A DNA stretch of 64,000 nt from Thiohalocapsa sp963695445 (GTDB lineage Bacteria; Pseudomonadota; Gammaproteobacteria; Chromatiales; Chromatiaceae). Of the stretch, positions 30,319 to 39,121 are shown piece after piece (position 1 is the first letter of the stretch; every line of letters begins with the position of its first letter). The DNA is taken from the NCBI GenBank assembly GCA_963695445.1, contig CAVOGV010000033.1, positions 1-64,000 on the forward strand. Direction: 5' to 3'. The notes under the pieces were generated by a model. It was not told the origin of the DNA. It saw nothing but the letters and a program-made list of their open reading frames with translations, and made no database searches. The translations under genes and the position numbers were made by a program.

Positions 30319-31055
30319 TCAGGCCAGCGACAACGCCCGCTGCGCCGCCGGCGCCAGTCGATCGAGGCACTTCGCCAACGCGGGTGGGTCTTCGACGACG
30401 ATGTAGCGCCAGGTGCCGAATCCGCCATGTCGCGTCACCGCGGCCGTCCAGCGTTCGGCGGCCTTGGCCTTCAGGTCGGCATCGTCCCCGTACTGACCTT
30501 TCACCTCGATCAGCAGTCGCAACCCCGACAGCAGCACGGCGATGAAGTCGGGGATATAGCTCGCCAGCACGCCGCCCTTGCGGTACGGGATGCGCAGGCC
30601 CAGGTGCTCGTTCTTGACCCAGCGCTCGACGCTTGGATGGGTGTCCAGCACAAAGCCCGCGCTCTGCTCCCATTTATCGGTATCCGCCACCATGGCGTTT
30701 AGGTGGCACTTGTCCGCCGGGTAGATCGGCTTGGTGGTGTGAAAATCCACGTAGTGGGTGGAGCCGCGGCCGGCCGATCCGTTGGGGATGCGAGGCAGTT
30801 CCGCGGCTTCGCTGGGCCGCGATCCGCGCCGCAGCGCCTCGAACAGACTGTCCACCGCGGTCTGCGCATACTTGCCCACCAGCAGCACATCCGCCGGTTC
30901 GCTGTTGCACTTGCAGATCAGCTTGTCGCGGTCCGCCAGAAAGCGCCGCGCCGCGCGCACCGCATGTGGAAACAGGGTCTGCGCGGGCGCGGCGGCGGCC
31001 TGCTCTTGGCCCGCCTGTGCCTCCTGCCAGCGGCGGGTTTTCTCTCGTTCGCAAG
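30319..31055 (-). pseudogene. res: C-terminal remnant of a type III restriction enzyme Res subunit
   Basis: About 245 codons remain of a subunit normally near 900-1000 residues. The piece includes LICKCNSEPADVLLVGKYAQ, RGSTHYVDFHTTKPIYPA and a PD-(D/E)XK nuclease core (YIPDFIAV then LLIEVKGQ), which is the C-terminal endonuclease domain. All helicase motifs are missing. Its 5' edge ends at a REP-like palindrome (31,047-31,069), next to a REP-associated transposase gene, and the modification gene lies beyond on the same strand. Without the motor domain it cannot restrict DNA. A GTG at 30,960 could start a truncated product. Confidence 0.85.
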
Positions 31056-31069
31056 CGGAGCTTGAGAAC
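31047..31069. repeat. single REP-like palindrome at the res remnant edge
   Basis: TTCGCAAGC-GGA-GCTTGAGAA is an imperfect stem of the same type as the GCAAGC/GCTTG palindromes in the array near 31,661-31,760. It marks the other side of the REP-associated transposase cassette. Confidence 0.7.
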
Positions 31070-31083
31070 CAGTCGATCGGTCA

Positions 31084-31623
31084 TCATCCATCGACATCGA
31101 CATCGACCTCGATCAGACCCGGCTGACCGGCGTAATTTCGCGCGCTTGACCAGCGCCAGTGCTCCGGCAGGTCCACATAGCCGCGCTTGACCGGGTTGTA
31201 ATGGATGTAATCGAGCTTCTGGCGCATCACCACCTCCGCCTCTATGCGCTGCGGGTGACTGCCTTCCTCCCAAAGCCGATACTCCGATTGCGTCTTGTGC
31301 CGTCGCTTGAACAGCGCCAGCAGCTCCAGCAGGCGCAGTGCCTTCACGTCGCTCAGGTGATCGATGATCTGCCGGGCGGTGAAGGACTTGAATCGCCGTG
31401 TGACGCTGGCGATGTTCTGCGCGGCCCCGATCAGGTGCAGGTGATTCTCCAGGATCACGTAGCCGCGCAGCCGAAAGCCCTCATGCAGTGCGAGCCAGCG
31501 CCAGGCGTCGAGCAATATCTCGACCGTTGCTGGACGAGTGAAGATCGGGAGCCAATGATTGACCGTCATCGTCATGAAGTAGGGTGCATCATCGCCGACG
31601 AAGCGGTAGCGGCTGCGGGGCAT
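31084..31623 (-). CDS. REP-associated tyrosine transposase (Y1 family, RAYT)
   Basis: A 179-residue single-domain HUH nuclease: histidine motif ENHLHLIG near residues 60-67 and catalytic tyrosine in KLDYIHYNPVKRGY, followed by WRWSSARNYAG, all typical of RAYTs (IS200/IS605-related). RAYTs cleave and join single-stranded DNA at REP hairpins. The gene is bracketed by REP palindromes and sits between mod and res remnants. The C-terminus ends in a short acidic repeat (VDVDVDG) encoded by GACATC repeats. The catalytic residues are intact, so it may be active. Confidence 0.93.
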   Translation of the reverse strand: MPRSRYRFVGDDAPYFMTMTVNHWLPIFTRPATVEILLDAWRWLALHEGFRLRGYVILENHLHLIGAAQNIASVTRRFKSFTARQIIDHLSDVKALRLLELLALFKRRHKTQSEYRLWEEGSHPQRIEAEVVMRQKLDYIHYNPVKRGYVDLPEHWRWSSARNYAGQPGLIEVDVDVDG

Positions 31624-31660
31624 GCGCGTCTCCGGGTGTTATTGGTAGCTGTCTCAACTC

Positions 31661-31760
31661 GTTCCCAAGCTCTGCTTGGGAATGCTCTCTGCGAAGCTCT
31701 GCTTCGCGTCGGCCCGGAAGCGGAGCTTCCCGACCGGCTTCCCAAGCGGAGCTTGGGAAC
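31661..31760. repeat. REP palindrome array next to the RAYT gene
   Basis: Four consecutive hairpins: TTCCCAAGC-TCT-GCTTGGGAA, GCGAAGC-TCT-GCTTCGC, GGAAGC-GGA-GCTTCC and TTCCCAAGC-GGA-GCTTGGGAA. The outer two are near identical. The array lies directly upstream of the RAYT gene and ends at the mod stop codon, as expected for REP sequences served by this transposase. Confidence 0.92.
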
Positions 31761-33275
31761 TAGTTGACCAGTTCATCAATCACCTTCACCGCGATGCACC
31801 CATGCCCGCCAGCCGGAAAGGGCTCGCTCTCGGTGCCGGCCAGGTGCTCCCAGACACCGGGCTCGAAGCGCCCGCGCAGGGATCGCTCCAGGTTGTCCCA
31901 GGCCGAGGTCTTCGGGAAGAACACCTGTCGCGCCATGAACACCAGGCCTTTGTAGTCGGTGTCCAGCATCCAGCAGGGCAGGTTGTCGGCGGCGATGGAC
32001 TCGGTTTCCAGGTCGTGGGGGCGAAAGATGTCGAGCCCGCGCACTGCCGCGCGATACAGCGGTCGACCGGTGGGGTCCGCGCCGGCTGCCGTGACGGCCA
32101 CATCCGTCAGGCCAGTCACCGAGAAGATCTCGGAGGACTTATTGGTCTTCAGCAGGTCGGACATCACCACGTCCGAGGTCACGTTGACGTAGATGCAGCG
32201 CAGTCTAAGCCTTCGTTTGGCATCGTCCGGGCTGCCGATCAGCTCGCGCGCCTTGGCGTCGATAGCGAAGCCGAAGATACACAGCAGGTCGAAGCCGTTG
32301 TTGTACGCCTCGCGGTGCGCCTCGGCCACCTGGGCCGCGGAGATGGCGCTGTGCTCGGGGCCGAACAGCACCGCCGCGCGCTTGCCGTCGCCGTCTTGCA
32401 GGATCGCCTCCGCGTGCAGGTGCTCATAGTCTTCGCCGGACAGCGCGCGGACCTTCTCCAGGCCCAGGCTCTCGTTGCCGGGCAGTTGCAGCGTGCGACT
32501 GCGCTGCAGCACCTCCACCATGCGGTCCAGGTAGCGGCGCGGGTCCTCGTAGGCTGGCGCTGCGTCAGCAACGCCAGATACGCTAGCGCTGGCCTCGGTG
32601 CCGTCGGGGATGGTCTGTGCCGCCTGCACCGTGGCCTCGACGCTGAAGCGCCCGCAGACGCGGGTGATGGCCTTGTCCAGCTCCGGGCGGTCCACCAGCG
32701 TGACCGTCTCCGGCTCGCGGATCATGTCGTCATCGGCGCCGTGTTTGACATCGCGTTTGCGCACGAAGGGCTGGAAGTTGGAGCCGAATTTCACGCCATA
32801 GGGCGGGTCCATGTAGATCATCTGCACCTGGCCGCCGAGCCCTTCGTACTCCAGCAGGCTGTTCATTACCTGCAAGGAGTCGCCCAGGATCATCCGGTTG
32901 GTCCAGGGTCCGAGATGCTCGTAGGCGTTGAGTTGGTCCAGGAGGTCGAGGTTGGGGTCGCCGAACAGGTCGAGCTGGGTGCCGGCCCGTTTCCAGCCCT
33001 CCAGCGTGGTCAGGATGACCTCGGTGCTGTGGCGCTCGTGCATGAAGAGCGGGATGGTCGGCACCGAGATCCGCTGCCGCTCGGCCTTGCCGGCCCAGTT
33101 CAGGAAGGGCTTGGTCAGGGACTTGAGCCGGGCGATGGCCCTGGAACTCCAGCTGCACGCCAACACCGGGCCGCTGCACGGCCTGGTCCGGATGCTGATA
33201 GTCGCCGGATGCGCCGCCGTTGCGCGCCGCGGCTTTGTCCTTCGTGTCCTTTGTATCCTTCGGGCTGCGTGCCAT
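31760..33275 (-). pseudogene. mod: internally deleted type III DNA methyltransferase Mod
   Basis: Recognisable Mod segments in order: N-terminus MARSPKDTKDTKDKAAARNG to GVGVQLEF; then, in another frame, LKSLTKPFLNWAGKAERQ, the DPPY catalytic motif (YMDPPYGVKFGSNFQPF) up to DDDMIREPE; then directly LVDRPELDK and a normal C-terminus ending VKVIDELVN. Compared with relatives of about 950 residues, roughly 60 residues are missing near 33,140 (with a frame change) and several hundred near 32,715, including most of the AdoMet-binding fold. It cannot be an active methylase. The res remnant follows downstream. Confidence 0.8.
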
Positions 33276-33987
33276 GCTTCTTGTACCCGGATGCGACCGC
33301 GGGGCGTCTGCTGTGTTCGCAGCGCCGACGTGGATGGGACGGCGTAATCGGGGCTTGGGTCAGAGAGCTCGAGAGAAGCCGCCCGCTGCGCCGCGGGTCG
33401 TGTCAAGCAGAGGTCCTGCTCAAGCACTGATCACCGAAAAACTTTACACAGGCGGACGCCGACAGACAACCGGTTTCGAGACGCTGCCCTGCGCCTAGCG
33501 GCCTAGGCTGGTCACCGGCCCGAACTGCCGGCGCTGGCCGCGCTCGCGATAGGGCTGCGCGTCACGATGCTAGGCGTCGTTCGGAAGAAGGAACTGAGTG
33601 CCGGGTTGGGCTAGACCGCACTTGGGCATAGGAGATGCCGTTGGCGCGGAATCGTTGTCAAGGAAGATGTCGCAAAGTCATACTGCTGTTTGCGTATCGT
33701 TCTGCTTTGTTCGCAGTGCTCGTCGAGGGGTTGAGTCGGACGGTGGAGCCACTCGTCCGCCCGCGAGGTGGGCCAACGATGTGCCTATCGATGCGTCCGC
33801 GGATGGTCTGCCCAGACTCCGCCGGTGGTACCCTTGCGATAGCCGAGGAACAAGGCTGCTGGGTGGATTGAGCGCCAATTTGGTTCGTGCTGGACCTTCA
33901 GCCCGGTGCGCGCTTCGCGTGCTGGCCGTGCCATGGCGGTCACCGTGGTTAGGCAAGTTGTAATGGTCGGCGCTGAGGCGAGTAACC
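33276..33987. other. intergenic region upstream of the mod remnant
   Basis: About 700 nt between the divergent mod remnant and the MpaB-like gene. Open frames here are short, Arg/Ser-rich and unsupported. I see no clear promoter, repeat or RNA gene; it may hold deleted parts of the restriction locus. Confidence 0.5.
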
Positions 33988-34920
33988 GTGAACTCCACAC
34001 CCCCAGACTTCGCAGACAACGACATCCTGCCGCCGGCGCTATTGGGGCGTATTCCGTCGGATGTGATCGATCCGCCGACGCGCTGGACTCGGGCGCAATA
34101 CATCGCGGGACTCGATCCCGGTCGGGACTGCCAAGAGATCGGCTTTTTGCTGGCCTGCTGCGAGTTTCCGTGGGACACCACCCGCGCGCTGGAGTTGGCC
34201 CTGCTGCGCACCTTTGGTGTTGCCAAAGGTACGCCGCTGCTGACGCGCACCGGGGAGCTGACCGAGCGCACGCAGAAGCGCTACGACGATACGGTGTTGA
34301 TCTTGTCGGAGATCCTGGAGAATGGCGTCGATCATCCGCGGGGCAGGGCGGCGCTTCGGCGCATGAATCAGCAGCATCACCGTTATCAGATCCCGAACGA
34401 CGAGTATCTGTACACGTTGTCCACTTTCGTGTTCGAGCCGATTCGCTGGAATGCCAAGTATGGCTGGCGTCGTCTCAGCGTCAACGAGCGGCACGCGAGC
34501 TATTATCTTTGGCGCGAGATCGGTCTGCGCATGGGCATCCGCGATATCCCGCCCAGCTATGAGGCGCTGGAACAGTTTAACGTCGCCTTCGAGCGGGAGC
34601 AATTCCGCTACACCGACGACAATCACAGGCTGGCGATCGCCACCCGCAATCTCATGCTCGGCTGGTTGCTGCCGCGCCGGTTCTGGCCGTTGGGGGCGGT
34701 GACCATGCATGCCATGCTCGATGAGCCCATGCTCGCGGCCGTGGGGCTGGCGTCTCCGCCGCCGCTGGTGCGCCGACTGACCACCGGCGCGATGCGCGTG
34801 CGAGCGCGCTTCCTGCGGCACCTGCCGCCGCGTCGCAAGCCGAGGTTGGCGACGCGGGTGCCCAACCGTACTTACCCGAACGGATATCGCATCGACCGAC
34901 TGGGCGCTGACCGCGGCTGA
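33988..34920 (+). CDS. oxygenase MpaB family protein (DUF2236)
   Basis: A 310-residue protein with the MpaB/latex-clearing-protein-like pattern: ELALLRTFGVAKGTPLLTRTGEL, a His-rich RMNQQHHRYQIPNDEYLYTL segment and FEPIRWNAKYGWRRLS. The conserved Arg/His residues in this fold usually bind heme b. The substrate is unknown; fungal MpaB cleaves a prenyl chain. A GTG start is used, preceded by GAGGCGA. Stand-alone gene on the plus strand with no signal peptide. Confidence 0.8.
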   Translation: MNSTPPDFADNDILPPALLGRIPSDVIDPPTRWTRAQYIAGLDPGRDCQEIGFLLACCEFPWDTTRALELALLRTFGVAKGTPLLTRTGELTERTQKRYDDTVLILSEILENGVDHPRGRAALRRMNQQHHRYQIPNDEYLYTLSTFVFEPIRWNAKYGWRRLSVNERHASYYLWREIGLRMGIRDIPPSYEALEQFNVAFEREQFRYTDDNHRLAIATRNLMLGWLLPRRFWPLGAVTMHAMLDEPMLAAVGLASPPPLVRRLTTGAMRVRARFLRHLPPRRKPRLATRVPNRTYPNGYRIDRLGADRG

Positions 34921-35126
34921 CGGCTTGTGGGGAGGTGCTGCCGGCATCGATACGTTCGGCCTATGAAGCCGATCTGTTCCAGCCATTGGAACATTTCTGC
35001 CAACGTTGTCTAAATTGCCCTTAAGGACTAGATTTTCCGAGTACGTAAAGTCTTATGGCGATGGCGCGCTAGCCTTTCTTGGCGCGAATCTTGGCACGAA
35101 GGCACTAACACACAGGGGATCAGTAT

Positions 35127-36464
35127 ATGGCCAGCATCACGCGCGAAGGCAGTCTCGAGGCACCAACCCGGCATCCGCTCGATTGGCGTAACCCCGAGTT
35201 CTATGATCACGCTGCGCTCGATAAGGAGCTGGAGCGGGTGTTCGATATCTGCCACGGCTGTCGGCGCTGCGTCAGTCTGTGCCAGTCGTTTCCGACCCTG
35301 TTCGATCTGGTGGATGAGTCCGAAACCATGGAGGTGGACGGCGTCGCCAAGGCCGACTACATCAAGGTCGTCGATCACTGCTATCTGTGCGATCTGTGCT
35401 ACATGACCAAGTGCCCGTATGTGCCGCCGCACGAATGGGCCGTGGACTTCCCGCATCTGATGCTGCGTGCCAAGGCGATGAAGTACAAAGAAGGGGACGT
35501 CAAGGTCCGCGACAAGCTGCTTACCAGCACCGATCTGGTGGGCTCGCTTGCGGGCATCCCGGTTGTGAACGGGTTGGTCAACGCCACGCTCAACAACGGC
35601 GCCGGCCGCAAGCTGGTGGAGGCGGTGTTGGAGGTGGACAGCACCGCGCGTTTGCCCGCCTACCACAGCGACACGCTGCGCAAGCGCCACAGAGACCTGC
35701 TCGGGCGCAGCGCCGAGGGCGAGCCCGCGGGGTCCACGACTGGCAAGGTGGCGCTGTTTGCAACCTGCTACGGCAACTACAACGAGCCCGGCGTCAACGA
35801 CGATCTGATCGAGGTCTTCGAGCACAACGGCATTCCCATGACCCTGGCGCCCAAGGAGCGCTGCTGCGGCATGCCGAAGCTAGAGCTGGGCGACCTTGAG
35901 GCGGTACGAAAGGCCAAGGAGGCCAACATCCCCGTGCTGAAGGCGCTCGTGGACGAGGGCTGGGACATCGTCGCGTCGGTGCCGTCTTGCGTGCTGATGT
36001 TCAAGCAAGAACTACCGCTGATGTTCCCGGACGACGCCGATGTGCAACTGGTCAAGGAGCACATCTTCGATCCATTTGAATATCTGATGCTGCGGCACAA
36101 GCATGGAACGCTGAAGACCGACTTCAAACAACCGCTGGGTAAGGTTATCTATCAGGCATCCTGTCACCAGCGGGTCCAGAACATCGGGCAGAAGACCCGG
36201 GAGGCGCTGGCCCTGGTGCCAGACACGACAGTGGAGATCATCGAGCGCTGCTCGGGCCACGATGGCACCTACGCCGTCAAGAAAGAGTTCCATGCGGCGT
36301 CGATGAAGATCGTGCGGCCTGTCGCAAACCGTGTAAAGCAGGCCGACGCGGATCATTTCGGTAGCGACTGTCCCATGGCCGGGGCGCACATCGCGCACGC
36401 CTTAGGGGAGGACGGCAAGCAGGAGCACCCGCTGTCATTGATCCGCGCCGCTTATGGCATCTAA
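35127..36464 (+). CDS. GlpC-like heterodisulfide-reductase-related Fe-S protein
   Basis: A 445-residue protein with two 4Fe-4S ferredoxin motifs (CHGCRRCVSLCQSFP and CYLCDLCYMTKCPYVPP) and two CCG domains (ERCCGMPKLE in the middle, then CHQRVQNIG and ERCSGHDGTY), as in GlpC and HdrD. Such proteins move electrons between membrane or soluble dehydrogenases and acceptors. AGGGGAT precedes the start. The next gene is DUF3501, a pairing seen in many proteobacteria together with rubrerythrin, hinting at a role in peroxide or oxidative-stress electron transfer; rubrerythrin is absent here. Confidence 0.9.
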   Translation: MASITREGSLEAPTRHPLDWRNPEFYDHAALDKELERVFDICHGCRRCVSLCQSFPTLFDLVDESETMEVDGVAKADYIKVVDHCYLCDLCYMTKCPYVPPHEWAVDFPHLMLRAKAMKYKEGDVKVRDKLLTSTDLVGSLAGIPVVNGLVNATLNNGAGRKLVEAVLEVDSTARLPAYHSDTLRKRHRDLLGRSAEGEPAGSTTGKVALFATCYGNYNEPGVNDDLIEVFEHNGIPMTLAPKERCCGMPKLELGDLEAVRKAKEANIPVLKALVDEGWDIVASVPSCVLMFKQELPLMFPDDADVQLVKEHIFDPFEYLMLRHKHGTLKTDFKQPLGKVIYQASCHQRVQNIGQKTREALALVPDTTVEIIERCSGHDGTYAVKKEFHAASMKIVRPVANRVKQADADHFGSDCPMAGAHIAHALGEDGKQEHPLSLIRAAYGI

Positions 36465-36522
36465 GGTGATTTCGACCGAATCGCCCTATCGTCCCGCAAG
36501 CCACCAGTACCGGAGACCCAAC

Positions 36523-37104
36523 ATGCATTCACTGTTACGTAACGATTTGATGAGCCTGGAGCAGTACGCCGAGCAGCGCGGCGACTTTCGTGCCCGGGTG
36601 ATGGAGCACAAGAAGACCCGTCAGGTGCCGATCGGCGCCCACGCCACGCTGTACTTTGAAGATCGCCTGACCATGCAGTACCAGATTCAGGAGATGCTGC
36701 GAGTAGAACGCATCTTTGAAGCGGCTGGCATCCAAGAAGAGCTCGACGCCTACAACCCACTGATCCCGGACGGCAGCAACTGGAAGGCGACGTTTATGAT
36801 CGAGTTCGACGACGTCGACGAGCGCCGCGATGCGCTGGCCCGGCTGGTCGGCATCGAGGACAAGTTGTGGGTTCAGGTGGCGGATCAGGACAAGGTCTAC
36901 GCCATTGCCGATGAGGATCTGGAGCGAAGCACCGACGACAAGACCTCGGCGGTGCACTTTGTTCGCTTCGACCTGGCGCCGGCCATGGTGAGCGCCGTCA
37001 AGGCGGGCAGCCCGGTGCGCATGGGTACCGACCACGCTGAGTATAGCTACCAGGTTGAACTCGCGCCCGCAGTCCGCGATTCGCTGGCAAACGATCTGGA
37101 CTGA
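36523..37104 (+). CDS. DUF3501 family protein
   Basis: A 193-residue protein starting MHSLLRNDLMSLEQYAEQRG, with RLTMQYQIQEMLRVERIFEA, AYNPLIPDGSNWKATFMIE and VYAIADEDLERSTDDKTSAV, all strongly characteristic of DUF3501. GGAG lies eight bases before the ATG; an alternative in-frame start overlapping the previous gene is not conserved. It is 58 nt after the GlpC-like gene and surely co-transcribed. Molecular function unknown. Confidence 0.92.
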   Translation: MHSLLRNDLMSLEQYAEQRGDFRARVMEHKKTRQVPIGAHATLYFEDRLTMQYQIQEMLRVERIFEAAGIQEELDAYNPLIPDGSNWKATFMIEFDDVDERRDALARLVGIEDKLWVQVADQDKVYAIADEDLERSTDDKTSAVHFVRFDLAPAMVSAVKAGSPVRMGTDHAEYSYQVELAPAVRDSLANDLD

Positions 37105-37204
37105 TCGGGAGTCGCCGGCCAACGTCGACTGGGCTGCGCCTAGCCACAATCTCCATGGCCGCAACCTCCATGTCCCGGCGGTTTCTTACGCCGGGGTATT
37201 CCCT

Positions 37205-37415
37205 AGCCAGGTTGGGGCGCCCACTGTTTGCAGATGTGTCAGGTTTCGCAGTGACATCGCCCTTACATGGCCAAGGGCCGAGCGCCAAGGGCCTGAGGCC
37301 GAAATTGCGCAATCTTGCTGTAGAAGAGCGGTCCTTGGCCCTCGGCTCTTGGCCCACTCAGAGTACCGCAAGGGCGTGACAACAGAGCGCCATACGCTGG
37401 TCGGTCTGAGTCATC
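37205..37415. repeat. dispersed palindromic intergenic element, copy 3 of 3
   Basis: Arms GGCCAAGGGCCGAGCGCCAA and CTTGGCCCTCGGCTCTTGGC surround a central GAAATTGCGCAATC. The reverse complement aligns with copy 2 over most of its length, and the right half with copy 1. It fills much of the gap between the convergent DUF3501 and XRE genes. Confidence 0.75.
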
Positions 37416-37504
37416 GCCTCGCTAGCTATCGACGGAGATCGCAAAGCGCAAAATTGCGCTCGCTCAACCACCGTTGCGCAGTCCAGCGTCGAACGATTGA
37501 TCGT

Positions 37505-37855
37505 TCAGGCGGTCCCGCTCTGTTGTGCTGCGACCGTCAGCATCGTGTGGCGACCGCGTTCGTCGGTTTTTCGGAAGGCTTGCAGCAGTTCCCACTCATC
37601 TTCGTCAGGCGGTTGCTCGCCATCATCGAGACACAACAGGTAGGCGGCTGAGACGCCGCTTAGGGCATTGGCGAGAATCTGCGCGGGCTCGATGCCGAGG
37701 CGGCGGATACCCTGCTCGTAGTTGCTGATGCGCGATTTACTCAGAGTGCCGTCGGTCAGATCGGCCAGTTGTTGCAGGCTGAGCTTGCGCTCGTGTCGCA
37801 AGGCCCGTAAACGTTGGCCTATGGACTGGGTCAGTGCTTGTTCGTCTGGTGTCAT
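37505..37855 (-). CDS. XRE-family helix-turn-helix transcriptional regulator
   Basis: A 116-residue protein with an N-terminal HTH_3 domain (IGQRLRALRHERKLSLQQLA then LSKSRISNYEQGIRRLGI) and a short C-terminal segment with WELLQAFRKTDERGRHTML, reminiscent of small phage-repressor-like regulators. The start at MTPDEQALTQ follows GAGGGGGG. It is 34 nt downstream of the phosphotransferase gene on the same strand and may regulate that cluster. Confidence 0.88.
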   Translation of the reverse strand: MTPDEQALTQSIGQRLRALRHERKLSLQQLADLTDGTLSKSRISNYEQGIRRLGIEPAQILANALSGVSAAYLLCLDDGEQPPDEDEWELLQAFRKTDERGRHTMLTVAAQQSGTA

Positions 37856-37889
37856 GATTCCCCCCTCTTTGGCGCTGTATTCTCGGTTT

Positions 37890-39068
37890 TCAGATGGCGG
37901 GCCGAGCGTCTCGGTCACGTTGCCAGGGCTCGCTGTTGGATTGGTCGGTGGTGTCCTTGCGCTGGAAGCTGCGCGCGATGATGTCCTCGATCGACTTCGC
38001 CTTTCGCTCAATGTCTGCAACCAGCGCAAATTGGACCAGCGCTTTGCGGAGGTTGTCCCCCGGCGCCGTCACCCGAAAGTAGCGGTCTCCCCGCAGGTGG
38101 TCGGTCAGGAAGCGAAGGCCGAGTTCGAACGGGATCAAGCGAATACACGGGTAGATCAGGCCCACTTCCCGAGTATTGAGTAGGCCGCGCGTTTCTGCTC
38201 CATACGCCGTCAGGATGCCGCTGCACACGTCGAGGTCGAACTGTATTGGGATGCCGGCGTCGGTGGCCTCGCCGGCGCGGTTGCAGCAGGAGCGTAAACA
38301 ATCGCCGATGTCATGATGCAGCAGGCCGGGTTGGACGGTGTCGAGGTCGATCAGGCACAGGGCGCGGTCGTCGGTCGAATCGAACAACAGGTTGTCGAGC
38401 TTTGGATCGCCATGGATCACACGGAGCCTGGTCAATCCCGCTTGCATGGCGTCGTCGAGCACCCGGACCAGCGCTCTCCTCGTCTCGACGAACGCGAGCG
38501 CGTCCGCGATCTGGGCGTCAGCGCTAGCCGCGCCAGCTCGATCCCCTGTCGAATCTAGCGCCTGATCCAATGCGGCGAGATAGCCCGGAGTATGGTGGAA
38601 ATCCGGCAGCGTGATCTGGATGGCGCGCGGGTCGATGTGGCTGCCGAGCCGATGGAAGCGACCCAGCGTGCGGCCGATTTCTGCCGCCTGGGCTTCGTTC
38701 TGCACGTCGCTCAGCGTCCGGCTGGGGTAAACGTATTCCGTCATACGCCAGATGCCGCCATCGCTGTCTCGAACGAATGCCGAGCCATCGTCAGCCGAGA
38801 GCGGGGTCGCCAGGCGGACGCCGAGTTCCTGGTGGGCCGTGGCCAATGCGTGCAGCCGCGTCAGGTTCGACATGATGTGCTCGGGTGCCCGAAAGACCTT
38901 CTCGTTGATGCGCTGCAACACAAAGGTGCCCTGGGCCGACTGGACCCGATAAGTCGCATTGATCAGGCCAGCGCCGAGGGGCTCGACGCATAGCGTCGGG
39001 TCGTTACCGACGAAACGTCCGGCAACGTCGTGTGGTGATTGGCTTGCCGGTGGTCGAGTGCGGCGCAT
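37890..39068 (-). CDS. aminoglycoside-phosphotransferase-fold kinase
   Basis: A 392-residue protein of the APH superfamily: glycine-rich LGAGLINATYRV, QRINEKVF with the ATP Lys/Arg region, catalytic loop VIHGDPKLDNLLF and metal-binding CLIDLDTVQPG. The length and the LINATYRV start resemble N-acetylhexosamine kinase (NahK/LnpB)-like enzymes, so a sugar substrate is more likely than an antibiotic. The frame covers the whole fold. It is between a membrane protein gene and the XRE regulator. Confidence 0.82.
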   Translation of the reverse strand: MRRTRPPASQSPHDVAGRFVGNDPTLCVEPLGAGLINATYRVQSAQGTFVLQRINEKVFRAPEHIMSNLTRLHALATAHQELGVRLATPLSADDGSAFVRDSDGGIWRMTEYVYPSRTLSDVQNEAQAAEIGRTLGRFHRLGSHIDPRAIQITLPDFHHTPGYLAALDQALDSTGDRAGAASADAQIADALAFVETRRALVRVLDDAMQAGLTRLRVIHGDPKLDNLLFDSTDDRALCLIDLDTVQPGLLHHDIGDCLRSCCNRAGEATDAGIPIQFDLDVCSGILTAYGAETRGLLNTREVGLIYPCIRLIPFELGLRFLTDHLRGDRYFRVTAPGDNLRKALVQFALVADIERKAKSIEDIIARSFQRKDTTDQSNSEPWQRDRDARPAI

Positions 39069-39121
39069 CAGGTGTATTGACTCAGTCCGCGTTGGCGGCT
39101 CTGCTTGTATGGAACGGGCCG

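Noticed and set aside
33635..33871. Small plus-strand gene upstream of the MpaB-like gene
   Set aside because: Composition and codon pattern are not coding-like and no motif or start signal is seen.
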